Below, in pieces: positions 26,205 through 39,050 of a stretch of 64,000 nucleotides of DNA (position 1 is its first letter; each line of letters opens with the position of its first letter). Source of the DNA: Wuchereria bancrofti (Eukaryota; Nematoda; Chromadorea; Rhabditida; Onchocercidae). A program made the position numbers and the translations under genes. The notes below the pieces were generated by a model that worked only from the letters and a program-made list of their open reading frames with translations, had not been told where the DNA came from and did not search any database. The DNA is taken from contig SSBO01000008.1 in the NCBI GenBank assembly GCA_005281725.1, positions 1,116,001 through 1,180,000 on the forward strand, in the 5' to 3' direction.

Positions 26205-29200
26205 ATGGTCGATTCGACGGGGCGATTTGCTTGCTGTTCACTACGAGTAATCATTTATTTTACCTTTTTTTTCTTGTTCCTTTTTAAGTTAATTTATTTC
26301 TAAAGTTCCTAAATTATTATTTATTGAATGTTTTAATCAAAATTTTAAAGCATAAATATCAAAGTAACGAAATTCCCGCTTAAAAATATGAATTTTTTAT
26401 TACTATTAAGATTTATTCATCCCAAGTAATTTGTTTTGTTTTTTAGCACCTTTATTACTAAATTTTAAATTATGATTTGTTTTGGTTAGTTGATATAAAT
26501 TTAAACTTTGTAACAAATATTTTTTCATGCTATTAATTTTTAGTTTTTTTTTTCCAAATCTTTCACTAATGAACCGGAATGATAAAGTTTTTGTCAAATT
26601 TCAAAAATTTTGGTAGATGAGAATTAATTTAAGCTTGATGAAATGTTTGATATTTTCAAATTTGTGTTGTTTATATTTGCTTCATTTGTAGACATCTGGC
26701 GTGATAGTAGCAATAACTGAATTGCTAATATGCTTACTAGCCACATATGGTCTAATCCGAAATTTTCAACTTTTTGGAACAAGCTATTTACTTTGGTTCA
26801 TTATCGGTTTGTCATTTTAAATCATAAGTTAAAATTAAAGTTGGTGACTTATTGAAGTCCGAGGTACTTCAGCAAACCAAATAATAGTCATTACACACAA
26901 GCATAGTTATGTAAATAGAATAAAAATTCTTAATGACTGGCAGTTATTCCTTTTTTTCGACTAGCAGTTATTACAACATCGAATTACAGTCAAATTTTCA
27001 TCCCTTTGCTTGCTAGGATTCAAAATTGCAACTTATATTAATTACAGAATGAATAAATGAGATACTCCAACAGATGTTGGCATATGCCAATTTCAGCATA
27101 TGTGGTAAAAATATATATATTTTTTCAATTCAAAATGTATTTTGTTTTTTTTTTTTTGGAAGATTTCCAAGATCTTGTCAGGATGATAACAGTTGTTTAC
27201 GTTTTTAAAACTTGAAAACTGTAATTATGCTAGAGAAAAGATGAAAATCTAACTAAGAAAGTTTATTCGGTTTTAAACGTTTTAGAATTAATCTATGCAT
27301 TTTGATTGATTTCGACCAATTAGTTGTTTTTCAACAAAAACTAAATTCATTTTATAATATCTGAATAAACCAGAATAATATGAAATTATTGCTATGTAAT
27401 TGCAGTAAAAAGAATTCATATAAATTTTTGTCTAGACGGATCAAAAAATAAATAATTGAAACAGTACAAACAAGTGAACCAATTTGGATAAAAAAAAAGA
27501 AACAGATAAAAAAACAACTAATTTAGTTATTGGATGGCTAAAATTCTAGGAAGCATGTAATAAAAATTAATTAGCTAATAGCTCTGGTATAGTTCGACGA
27601 GCAGCAACTGTACGAATAACACATTAAATTAATTACTCAAATAATGAATAATTTTTGTAGCAATGCAATTTTTCAGACATAATATCTTAAATATTATGGC
27701 AGCTCTATTTCAACCTTACAAATCTTACGTTTTACTACGAGATCGTACATTTTCATTATTCTACAGTATCCTTCTTTTATTATTCAAATATTGAATCTTT
27801 AATTTTAGTGATTCAAACCGTTTTTTAGGTATTACAAGCGTGATTGTAATATTAATAGTAATTGCGCTACTACTCTATGCCATTAAAACTGAGAACGGCC
27901 GTCTCCTGATACCACACCTTTCTGCTCAGGTTTGTTTGTTGACCTTTCTATTTAATTTCTCTTTTTGAATTTTGTTAGTTTCAATTTTTTTATTTTGTTT
28001 TTATTTTTTAGTTTTAACAAGAGATAAAATAAATGTAAAATACTGATGGTATATGTACAAACTTTCATTTGACAGTTAATATTAGCAAAAAATCATATTT
28101 TTCTGTAAATATATACTGATAGTTCGATAATTTTATAAAATTTGAATTTCCTAATTATAATTTTAAAACTTATCGTGAAAGCAATCGATTTAATTCTTCA
28201 ACTAACCCATCCATAATTCTTTTGTCTTTGTCTTTTCTACTGACAAATTCCTTATTTAGATACATATTTATTTACTTTAGTTTTTTTGTTTCTTCTTATT
28301 TCAGTTATATTTCCCACCCTACTGTTTTTACGCTTATTAATATACGCTTAATAATTACTTATTTAAATTTGTTGTAATACTATAGTAATTTGCTAAGGAA
28401 AATCTTGCAATATTAATCTGTTTATCACTTTACATCTCTTTCGTGTGTCAGTTACAACATAGCATGCGTCATAAGTTTTATATTGTTTACATTTCGAAAG
28501 CTTATAATTTAAAGTGTAGTAAATTGTATTCAAAATTACTTTACTGCTAATTTATCAAAACTTGTCGAAATTAGATTTCATTCAACTGCCATCACATCGA
28601 GAACAGTTTACACAAATTTTTTATTAACAACATTTTGAGGAATCACTAATAGACTTCAGATCTTAAGCATTTTGAAATCTTTTAGAAGCTTATTGACATC
28701 ATTAATAGATGAACAAAACTTTGTGAAACTTTACTAATTGACTCATAAAATTGAATTGTTCATTTATCTTACATTAAAAGTTTTAATGAAATATTTTTTT
28801 GCCTATTTTTTGTTTAAAATGACGCAGTATTATTTCATATGCTAATGAAGAAAAAAGTTGGAAGATTAATTTCAAATTTCAAAAAATTTTTACCAGCTGC
28901 TTTACAACACTTAAAATGTTTTAATATTCTGAAAAGCAAAATAAGAAAAAACGTTGAAAATAACAACGTGATTTGAAAATTAATTAGCAGTGGTAGAAAA
29001 GATATGACTTTTGAAATTGTATTGGTGTTTAGCTCAAACGTTTACTAATGCTACCTAAACTTTAGCAAAAAACGCTAAAATCAGAAACTATCACTAATTT
29101 TTGCGAAATATTAAATGGAAACAGAAAATTCGTTTTAAACTCAAATTAAATTATAAAAACTACTATTATAATTATTATTCATTACCTGAAGGACTTTTTA

Positions 29201-30774
29201 TTGAAATAATGTTAAAAAAGCAATTTGTTATTACCTTTTATTACGTTTGAAATTCTTGAGTAAACATCTCAAATATATTGTTTAAATTTCTTCAGATCTA
29301 TAAAATTATTTCACTAAAAAAAAGGAAAGATGGAGCAAAAAATGTTGATGAAGTATTGATTATTTAATTTAATTAATCAATTTCAGATATTTCTAATATT
29401 CTTCCTGATTATTGTGGCATTTGTTGTTACACTGTTGCTAATTTTTGGTGCATATCGTGGCATACGAAATCTTCTTGGTCATGCAACTTATCATATCACC
29501 GATGATGGTCTCATTTTTGTCTCCAAATTTTTATTATACTTTAACCTTTTTAATTCCAGTAACTATAATTTTATTTTTTCATACTGTTTTTCAGAGGATT
29601 GCAGAAATAATAAAAAAAAAACTTAAAAAAAATATACACGATTTGGAATACATTTCTATCAATAATTTTTGTTTTAAGAAGATCAGTTTGGAATGAATGA
29701 AATATATTCGTGAGAAAAAAAAAACAGATGAAAGGAAAATATTTTAAATAATTTTTTGCTCATTCTTATAATGTTTCAAAACTCACTTCTGTATTCTTAC
29801 TTCAAATAACTTTGAATGCTAATTTTACGATTTTGTGATAATTTATCATGAAAGCTTTCATTGTTTGCTTTAAAATTCTCAAATATCTTTTTTTGCTTAA
29901 ATAAACAATTGATGTTGAAATTGGAACAGTTTTCAGCAACTATAACACTTGGTTATATGATTATTGCAATATATCTTGCAATGGCAGTACTGGAAATGGT
30001 ATTCCTTTACATCATTTACAGGCTTTACAGGTAAGAAAAAAAAAACACTTAGAAATTTATGTTTCTTATTTATTAATTTCTAATCATTAATAATAATTTG
30101 TTTAAAGTTTCAAATCTTCTGAATTTGTGAAATGTTTTGGAACTTTATTATTTATTACTTACTTCTATGAACTTGCAACTTGCATTTCTCTATGTCATAC
30201 TGTACAAATTTAAACAGCTGAATAGATGTGTGATGCATGTTTGTTTACTTGTATCTTAGTCGGAAAAAAATTGTCAGATATTTTTGAAGATTATTGAAAT
30301 TAGCAAAATTTGATAAGAAAGTTTCAAACCGTAGCATTCTAAACAACTAATAGACAATTTGAAAGGTTTAGTATGAATATTTTCATCTAGAATATCTATG
30401 CTTAACCATATAGCGGAGAAAAACATTTTGATACTTGAATGTTTGCTTAATTTTAATCATTTTTTTTTTTTGCATTAAAGTCAGCATTTTGTGCAATATT
30501 TTAAATTTAATTTTGCTTTAAAATTCAGTTATAATTTTGAAACGCATTAAAATGATGCATTATAACAATGACTTGTTGCTTTGATGGAAAAATTATGCAA
30601 ATGTCCATTTTCAGGCACTTAAACCGATACCTCTTGATTGGATCAGATGATCCATTCTCCAAGAAAGATCCTCGTCATCATATTTATACAGCAACATGGC
30701 AGATGCCACCGAAAACAGCTGCTGATGGAAGCGGATCACCAGATGCTGGTCACTTATACCCTTATAGTCCATAA
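26205..30774 (+). CDS. multi-pass membrane protein, LAPTM4-like (7 exons, complete)
   Basis: Exons 26205-26246, 26692-26806, 27661-27765, 27829-27929, 29387-29507, 29937-30030 and 30615-30774 join in phase to give 245 aa. The N-terminus is short and cysteine-containing (MVDSTGRFACCSLR), directly followed by a first membrane segment (VIVAITELLICLLATYG). Three further strong segments follow: VIVILIVIALLLYAI, FLIFFLIIVAFVVTLLLIFG and LGYMIIAIYLAMAVLEMVFL. A polar C-terminal tail of about 65 residues is rich in Pro and Gly and ends HLYPYSP. The four-segment layout with an N-terminal CC motif and a cytosolic tyrosine-containing tail recalls LAPTM4-type lysosomal proteins. The classical PPxY motif is not seen, so it may instead be a nematode-specific four-TM family. 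The start is the only ATG giving an in-phase first exon. Confidence 0.8.
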
Positions 30775-31301
30775 GTACGATGATTATTGATTGACCAGTC
30801 GATTTTCATTTATGTATAAATCTGGCAGTTATCGATCGATATTGGTTAATTAAGTAATGGCTGATTTATTCCATCATTACTTACACATAGAAATCAATTA
30901 TTGACTATTTTACTGATCAAAAAAGAAAAGAAGTTCTTATTTTATGTTAATAATACTGTATAATATGTCTTCTGCTTATATTAGTGTTGAAAAAAATTAG
31001 ATGTATTTGAATTCATGTTATCTTTTATCCGTTTTTTCCTAATGCCTCCAACTATGCCATAATGTTTTGTAACAAATATTACTCTCTTTGCTTTGCAAGA
31101 GATAAAATTAAGATAAGGAAGGGTATATTTTTAACACTGCTGATAAGTGATAAGAATGACCTCTTGCCCCTCCTATCACTTATCACACAATGCGAAATTA
31201 ATACAAATCCTCCTTATCACTGAAGGAAAGAAGGGAATGTGACGCAATGCAACTTGTCAATCTCATGGATTTTGTTCATATTTAACGATTGTAAAGTACG
31301 A

Positions 31302-31307
31302 AATAAA
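31302..31307 (+). terminator. AATAAA polyadenylation signal for the LAPTM-like gene
   Basis: A canonical hexamer 528 bases after the stop codon, followed by a T-rich stretch. Confidence 0.45.
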
Positions 31308-32950
31308 GTATAAACTGTATATCTTTTTTTTTTCTCTTTTTTTGCTTTATCAAATGCTTGTTTATAGTTCGTTTGTCTTTTTCTCTATCAAATTTTCATT
31401 TCGATATCAAAGTAGCATTTCTGAAATTTTTGAATTCGTAAAACAACAAATTAATTTGCCATCCAAACTTTCTGTAACCTTTTCTTTTGATATGAAATGA
31501 AGATTACTCTCATCTTTTGCCTCATCTTTGTCATCTTCCTTATACTTCCTCATATATTATTATGTCATCTTTATTTTTATTTTTTCGAAACTTAATGTTT
31601 TTGATTAAAAACAATAAAAGAAAAAAGTGTTGTTGTTTTGAAGCAGAATAATATCGAAGAAATAAAAATGAGAATAAAATAAAAGTTTGCTTCAGCGAGG
31701 AAGAATGCATTAATCAGTTCTGGATAAAAGAAGGAAAGGATTTGGTAACTATTAATTGTGAAAATTTTTAATGGAAATTTGATAACAGTAATACAATCGT
31801 ATCATTTGACAAATTTCTAACGAATTAGAGAAAAAGTGACAAATTTTCATTTATTTTCTTGCAAAGAATTTCACTTATTCAATTATTGTTTTCATTGCAT
31901 TTTTCTTGTTTAAAAAAAAATGTCATTTATATATAATAGATAATATGCTGAACTTATGGATAAAATAAATGATTTTTCAATTTTCTTCTTTTTTTGAAGA
32001 ATACTTTCTTAACATTCAAAATTATATTATGGTTAAATTATGATCACAATCTTTTAACATATAACTAATCTTTATCTAATATTATAATTTGTTACTTTTC
32101 TTTCTAATAATAAACAAAAAAAGGAAATGAAATCTTCATTGGTACTTTTAAATGATCAATGATCATTATTAATATGCCGTCAAGTCTTATATCCATCCGT
32201 TCACATGCTAATTAGATCAGATATAATGAATATCATCACTTCAAATATTACCATTAGCTGATTTGGATTACCGTAATTGAAATAAACAATTAATAAAGTA
32301 TGTTTAATGAGAATTAGTAACTGATCATTATTCATTCATATCGCCTATGATAATTAGCATTTCATCCTTCCATTTAAAGATGAATGTTTGCTTCTTCTTG
32401 TTTAGGCTTCAAATCATTATTTCAACTTTTGGAATAATGAACATTATGCATTTATTTAAAACCTTTGTTAGCTTTTCATTTCTGATTATCTATTTTTTTT
32501 TTCTAAATTAATAGTATTACTATAAAAGTAGAATAGATTTGGTTGATGTAATAATGTAAAGTCATTTGATACTTCAAATTTGGCAAAGACAGATCAAATA
32601 ATAATCAGAAATGGTTAAATTCTGAAAGAAAAAATTTCATATCAAATTCTTAGAACGGAAATGTTTTATTTGTGATTATTAATAAATATAAAGTTCATTA
32701 TTTCTTCCTTTTGTTCTTAGTTTCTAATCATTCATAGATCAATTTCAATTTTCCCTTCTCTTTCCTCAATTTATAGAGTGAAAAATAACTCACTGATCAA
32801 ATAAGAGTAGCTAATCAATAAGTAGTACTTAAACATTATTTGATCTGACGCAATAAAAGCAAGCAATTAGAACTTGACCAAGTGGAGATATTGTTGCGTA
32901 ACATTTTTATTGTTTATTATTGCATCCGAAAATTTGATACTTTTAATAAC

Positions 32951-32998
32951 CGCACACACACACACACACATACACAGACAGACACACACACACATACG
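32951..32998. repeat. (CA)n microsatellite
   Basis: An ACACAC run with CATACA and CAGACAGA interruptions, about 1.1 kb upstream of the lectin start codon. Confidence 0.85.
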
Positions 32999-34057
32999 TG
33001 TTTAAGTTAGAAATCCGTTTATGTGATATGTGATCTCAACCCATTTACCATTTCTTAATCCAAGAGAAACTTTCAGGTTACCGTATCAGATATCCAGGAC
33101 AGCTGACATTAAGTGTTAAGTGTTATTCATAATTTTTAACTATATGAATTCTGGCATATTTAAATGAAGTTAATCTTATATAGAAAGATGCTAACTAAAT
33201 GTATTTTAAAAATTAAAAAGAAAAAGGTTAAAGGGCGATTTTTGTTAACAGATGAAACAAGTTGATATGACTGTTGTTAAAATTAACGAAAAGATAAGGT
33301 AATGTTATCATTCAAACCTTTTTTCTTACAAATTAAAAAAAAAATTTTTTTTCCTAATGGCTAAAAGTTTCGAGAAAGTTTATTGTTTATTATGTATGCA
33401 CCAATCATTTGATGTAATCATATAGGCTACTCGTGCAGTTTAATTTGTTTATTCGAATACTTTTTTTTTTTTATTCGAATTTCTCAAGGCTGTTTTCACT
33501 TTATAATAGCTAAAATCTGGCTAATTTCATTGAAGCTTCTAAGTTACTAGTAATATTTACATTGAATTATAGGATAGTAACGATTATTGAGTAATATGTG
33601 ACAATACTAAAATTGCTTCAATTAATTAAATAATTAATTGATGAATTAATTAAAGCAAATAACTGTATGATATGATTGAAAGTACGTATTACAAATAAAT
33701 TATCTTGGAAAAGCTTATACATATTCTATGCATTCATATAAAATATAACTTTTCTTGAAAATAATGCATCAAACTTGTGGGAAAAAAAAAATTAAAGTGT
33801 TCAGATTTTATTTACATTTCAAGAAAAAAAAAAATGGGGTGAAAATTTCATTTAAACAATTCCCTAATTTCAGCTACTTTTTTTTTTCGCATTTGCATAA
33901 ATAATTTGATGATAGTTTGATGATAAATGAAAAGATACTGTTATATCAAATATCAAATAAGCATTCATCAACGTTCAAACATTTAACATCACATAAACAA
34001 ATGGCATATTGGATGTGAACTGTAACAGTTAATGGTAAACAATATTTGGATAATCAA

Positions 34058-35890
34058 ATGGTGTCGCCTGAAATAATCCTCGTCAATTATTATTTTTTAT
34101 TACTTATCTTTGATTTGGTACCATTACGATATGTTTCCACAAAGATTACCACTGCTAATGTTGACATCAGATATCATAATGGTAAGATAATAGACTTATC
34201 AAAAGTTTTTCTCTCTTTTTCTTTTAAAAAAAATTTTTGGTTTAAAATTTTTAGTTTTTCTTTTTTCCTTTTTTTTAATGCATAAAAATGGTAATTATGA
34301 ATGAATTAGCATAGATTATGTAAATACTTGAATTTTATCGTTCGTCTTACTTTGAATTTTCGACAAGGTTGGAAAGTTTAAATAATGATAAGTTCAAAGC
34401 GAATCTCATATAACAATTGTTAAAATTCAATAAATACTGAAATATTTGGTTAAGAGGTCAATACAAGGTTATAACGTATCAGATTATAAGTTTACAGCTT
34501 ACAGACAATAAATAATGGCTTGATTAGAGTTGTAAAGAACAAATCTTCTTAAGCATTATTGAAACGTAGAACACATCGGAAACTATCAAAAGGACAGAAT
34601 GTTATCGTACGTGTTCACACGTTACTCATCACAGGTTCATAATTTTGAAAAAATAGTTTCTGAATAAAGAAAATTTTCCAAAATAATGAATAAAAAGTAC
34701 TAGTTTTAGTAGATCACTCATCAAATAAACATGAGACAGAATGTCCACGTGGTTGGACACGTTACGAACGTACCAAATCCTGCTTTCATGTAATCGAACG
34801 ACGAATGCGTTGGTCTGAAGCAGAACGAGCATGCGCTAATTTTGGCGGACATTTGGCATCGATCACGGATGAATATGAAAATATGTTCGCTTTTAGTAAG
34901 TTTTCTTCCTTATTTCAAATTAAAAACTTTTCGGAAGAGGAAATTATTAATTTGTAAAAAATTCAAGATTTGTCTTTTGAATGTAAGAAAAAATCGCAAC
35001 GATTGTATTTTGTGTTGAAATTTAAAGATGTAGCAAAAGATGCAAATTTGTCAACGCCAACATTATGGTTGGGACGATTGGTTAAATTGACACGAACCGG
35101 AGCATATGAATGGAATGATGGTGCAGTAGGAAGACATACCGATGGTTTTCGAGGTGGTGAGCTTTTTGTCTTCCTAAAATTTAAATTTAAAGGATAATTA
35201 AAGTTTAATCAATTTTATTAATGCAATGATAATATTGCATACCATTCTTATCATTCTAGAATTACCATCTGGAACAGATTTATGCTTAACAATGTGGCTT
35301 GATTTTGATCGTCCGGAAGGGTCCTGGAATGAATGGGATTGCAATTATGCTTCCGGTTACTCGGCACTCTGTAAACGTTCACTGAAAAGGACACCAATTA
35401 ATACAACTGGTATCAGTTCACTTTTCATTCCTTTTTTTGTTGCTTTTTTTTTTAAACAGCTTAAATTAGTCGATTCAATTTTCTTTTTCTTTCCTTGTTT
35501 TTTTTTTTTTTTTTTTTTAAATTTTGGAGTAAATTTTGAAATTAAAGTTGGCTCTAATATAATTTAACAAAAAATTTGGATGAATAGACTTTTGTTTACT
35601 TTAAATTTTTCCGCAGCCTTATGGAAAATTTATGTTTACCTTCATACCATCTCCAATAATTTATTTTTTGCTTTCTAGCAAAACCCAACATTCGATCCGG
35701 TATTGATTCCGGTTTATCATATTATAGTCGTCGATGTTGTTTAATTTCGTCATTGTGTCACAATACAAGTCAATCATGTACATCTGAAGAACGCTGTATT
35801 CCAGATGATTTGGATTGCTGGGCTAGAACCTGTCTTAGTGGCGGAATTGGCTGGTGTTTACCGCTCCCAAAAATTCAATCTTTACCTTAA
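34058..35890 (+). CDS. secreted C-type lectin domain protein with Cys-rich tail (5 exons, complete)
   Basis: Exons 34058-34181, 34710-34895, 35028-35153, 35260-35409 and 35679-35890, all joined in phase 1, encode 265 aa. An N-terminal hydrophobic segment (LVNYYFLLLIFDLVPL) acts as signal peptide. The CRD has the family landmarks in order: CPRGWTRYERTKSCF, RWSEAERACANFGGHLASI, TLWLGRL, YEWNDG, LCLTMW, SWNEWDCN and SALCKR. The calcium and sugar motifs EPN/QPD and a clean WND are not visible, so classic Ca-dependent sugar binding is doubtful. The last exon adds about 70 residues with nine cysteines, including a CC pair (RRCCLISSLC, DCWARTC), of no family I recognise; they may form a separate disulphide domain. 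Exon 3 could start at 35034 instead, losing two residues. Confidence 0.88.
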
Positions 35891-36332
35891 ATAATTGCAT
35901 ACAGTTGTTAAACAAATTATGCGTCTTTCACGGCTATTTACTTGGATCTCTTTTTTTTGAATAACTTTTCGAATTCTTGGATTAAATTTGTCCAAAATTA
36001 TTTATTTTTGCAACTAACAATTAGTTTAACTGTATTCCTAATTCTTTTTTTTTTGTGAAGTTCCAAATCAAAAACCCAACCATATCTTTTGGTTGACCAA
36101 ATTTCGGGAATTTTAAATGTGTGGAAATAACACCAAAGCTTTATGCATCTACTAGAAATTACACACAATAATCTCAAATGACCGATTGATAATTTTTCGG
36201 TATTTTTTAATTATTGCATAAAGCTTCATTTCCTCGTTATTTATTTACCAATTTATTTTGTATTTTTTTAAACAGTTGATTATGTTTTAAATGTGGTGAA
36301 GTTATAATTATTGTTATTATTATTATTATTTC

Positions 36333-36338
36333 AATAAA
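36333..36338 (+). terminator. AATAAA polyadenylation signal for the lectin gene
   Basis: A canonical hexamer 443 bases past the stop, preceded by an ATT repeat. It is the most obvious signal downstream. Confidence 0.45.
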
Positions 36339-38756
36339 ATAAAATTTCATACAACTTTTGGTAGCTATCCACGTTTTGTTGATTGCTACCTTCAATTACA
36401 AATTTAATAATAATAAAATTTAAACTAATAATCACAATTTACATGTAGTTAAATATGAAATAATATCCATTTCACAAACACATTAATAAATCAACCATTA
36501 GTTGTGAAATATTTGGTAGTGTTGGTTAAATTTATTCTTCAATTTAAAACACTTCAAGTTATCGATTTGTTGAATTTCATTTGCTATCTGTATTATGTAG
36601 TAAAAAAATAATCTCATTTCAATGAGCTCAGAAATTCAGTTTGACGTCATATATAATATAAATAAGTATTTATAAAAGTGACCGAATATTTTCTGCATGA
36701 GATTGAAAAAAAATCATAAATCGTTTTTTTTTTTTTGATTAGAATCACTGGAATTAATAATTGTTATGTAGAAAACGTAAGACAGACTTTTTCCAAACAA
36801 TGTAAATTATAACTTCGAAAAAAGTCAGGAAGGTATGTAGAAGAGAATATCTGTTTAAGTAGATTACAAAATCTCTACTCAGCTTTTCAAAATTTCAAAG
36901 AAGTTGTTGAAATTAATAGGAAAAATATTCAAAGGCGCAAAAGTATAGTTGGATTATTTCTCTTCTTCATTATTACAAGTTTTTTACATTCAAATTTTAC
37001 ATTTTAATAAGAGAAGAAAAATTTTGACTTTTGCAAAAAAGAAAAGATTAAAATTTAAAGCATTCACTTCGTATAACTCTTAATTCAAAAAGGTGTCAGA
37101 TTTTTGTTTGCAAATCGTGTTTTTCAACTTGGCAAATACAATTTAACAAAGGGTTTCATTTGCTCTTTTCATTTCTTCAATCCTTCCTGTCACTTTTTTA
37201 TTTATAATGAAACGAACTATTGTATGAGCTAATGATTGTGTAATAAAGGAATAATTAGATAGTAATACAACAATTTTTTACTTATTTAAACTTTGATTTC
37301 TATTCAGATTTATTTTTAATTTTTAATTCTTTCTATACTTTTACAAATTCCATCTTTCGTAATTCCAATTTCATCTTTTACTGATTTATTCTATACTGCT
37401 GTGATGGATTATTTTTCATCCAGATTATTGCTGCAATTTAAAAATTTTTTCTTTCTCCAAATTTTTTTTTATATCAAAAATTTGAATTAGACTATACTAT
37501 TTATATCAAAAACAAGTGGAAACAGATAAAGATGAAAGTAAGGTGTGAGAAATGTAATTGTTTAATTTTCGAAATCACAAATTCCTTAAGCTAAATTTTA
37601 AAATTCAAAAATTTCTAACTTACATTTTGTAAAAAAAAAAAAAAAATTTTTCTTGCTCATTTATTATTTTCATTATATAATTTGTTGCAATGATTTTGCA
37701 AGAAAAAGATTTTTTATTTGATTTCAGCCGTTGTTTTTTTCCCATTCTAAATGGATGAATGGCAAAAATTAATGATGATTGACTGACTGCATGCAAGCAT
37801 GCATAACTTGCAAGCATATATTTAAAAAAGAATCGATAATTTGAAAAATGATATGTTTACATTTGAGAGTCTACGATTAACGGTATACATATGAAAGAGG
37901 AAAAGCTTTCACTAAAATAAGATTCAAATATGGGAAGAAATATGGGTAAGGGTAAAACTGTTTGCGATAGGATAGGAAAAATGTGAATGTATATGAATTT
38001 GTGAGGTTAAAAAGTTTGTTGAATCATACAATTTTTTATTGTTTGATGGTTATTGCCTCATAACTATATTAATTTTTTTAAACTTGGGGAAAAACACCAT
38101 TTTAAATCTATAAAAATTTGTACTTTTTTTTGTATTTTATGGTCTTTAATTCCTTTTGAATTTAATTTTATACTATCTTAAATCATAAAAGATAATTTAT
38201 GTTTTTTTTTTAACAAAAAGAAATAAACAAACTTTACAGTGAAATATATATATCATTTATAATCATAATTAACATATAAATTTATTCATCTGTCACTTGT
38301 TTGTATATTTACTTATATGACTAATAATACTTTTGTAAAGAATAAACAAGCATTTATAAGAATAAAAATTGTAGTAAATGATTTAAATTATACAAATATT
38401 TGGTTTGAAATATTGAAAATAACAGAAGATGCATTCATTCATTTCCATTTGTAAAAGAATTATAAAGTTATGAAATTATGTGTGACATATATGACAGAGT
38501 ATAAACAAGAGGTAATATTACTGTAAACAATTAAACATTAAAGTTAATTATTATGAGTGATATCACATGTGTCACATATGATATTCATTTATAACATTAA
38601 AATTTCAGTGTTACTTAAATATGAAAAAAGTTTTTGGAATTTCTTGGTATACGGTAGCCACTAACAACGGCTGTTTAATATATTGCTAATATTGTTAGGG
38701 TTGATAGCTTGAAAGCAAAATGATTATATAGCGAATATTATAGGGAATTTAAAAAA

Positions 38757-38906
38757 AAAAAAAAAAGAGGGAGAGAGAGAGAAGAGTTAATTAGCAAGGA
38801 AAAAGAAATAAAAAAAAAGATGAGAGAAAGTGAAAGAGAGAGATAGATAGAGAGAGAGGGGAAGAAGAAGAAAGAAAAAGCTTTTCATCTCTTTCTCTTT
38901 CTCTCA
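38757..38906. repeat. purine (GA) tract followed by pyrimidine (CT) tract upstream of eya
   Basis: An A run, then GAGAGA-rich sequence to about 38870, then a CTTTCTCTTTCTCTC tract to 38906. It lies 150-300 bases before the candidate first eya exon, so it is likely part of the promoter or 5' UTR. Confidence 0.7.
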
Positions 38907-39050
38907 TTGACACAATTATACAACACAACATTCATCATTCTTTCTCATTATTACCCTTTCAAATCATTAACTAAGCCAAAATTCTCTGTGAAAAATCTTT
39001 CTATTAAATTTGCCATTTATTATTATTATTATTATTATCACAGGGGCGCA

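Larger units (their letters stand above)
30775..34057. other. intergenic region, LAPTM-like 3' flank and lectin promoter side
   Basis: It carries a polyadenylation signal at 31302, a CA microsatellite near 32951-32998 and much AT-rich sequence. No exon with matching splice sites was found on either strand. Confidence 0.5.
35891..39040. other. intergenic region between the lectin and eya
   Basis: It contains the lectin polyadenylation signal (36333) and, at the right end, GA-rich then CT-rich tracts before the first eya exon. I saw no coding exon. Confidence 0.5.

Noticed and set aside
26027..26254. 75-codon minus-strand ORF with a plausible MITRSEQQANRPVE start, and an acidic minus-strand frame at about 25970-26040
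   Set aside because: Most of the ORF is the complement of a GA-rich tract, and its start overlaps the plus-strand first exon of the LAPTM-like gene, which is supported by phase. The acidic frame is the complement of a CTT/TTC repeat.
26570..26613. ATG segment (MNRNDKVFVKFQKF) as first exon of the LAPTM-like gene
   Set aside because: Its donor leaves a phase that creates a stop at the junction with 26692; the exon at 26205-26246 joins in frame.
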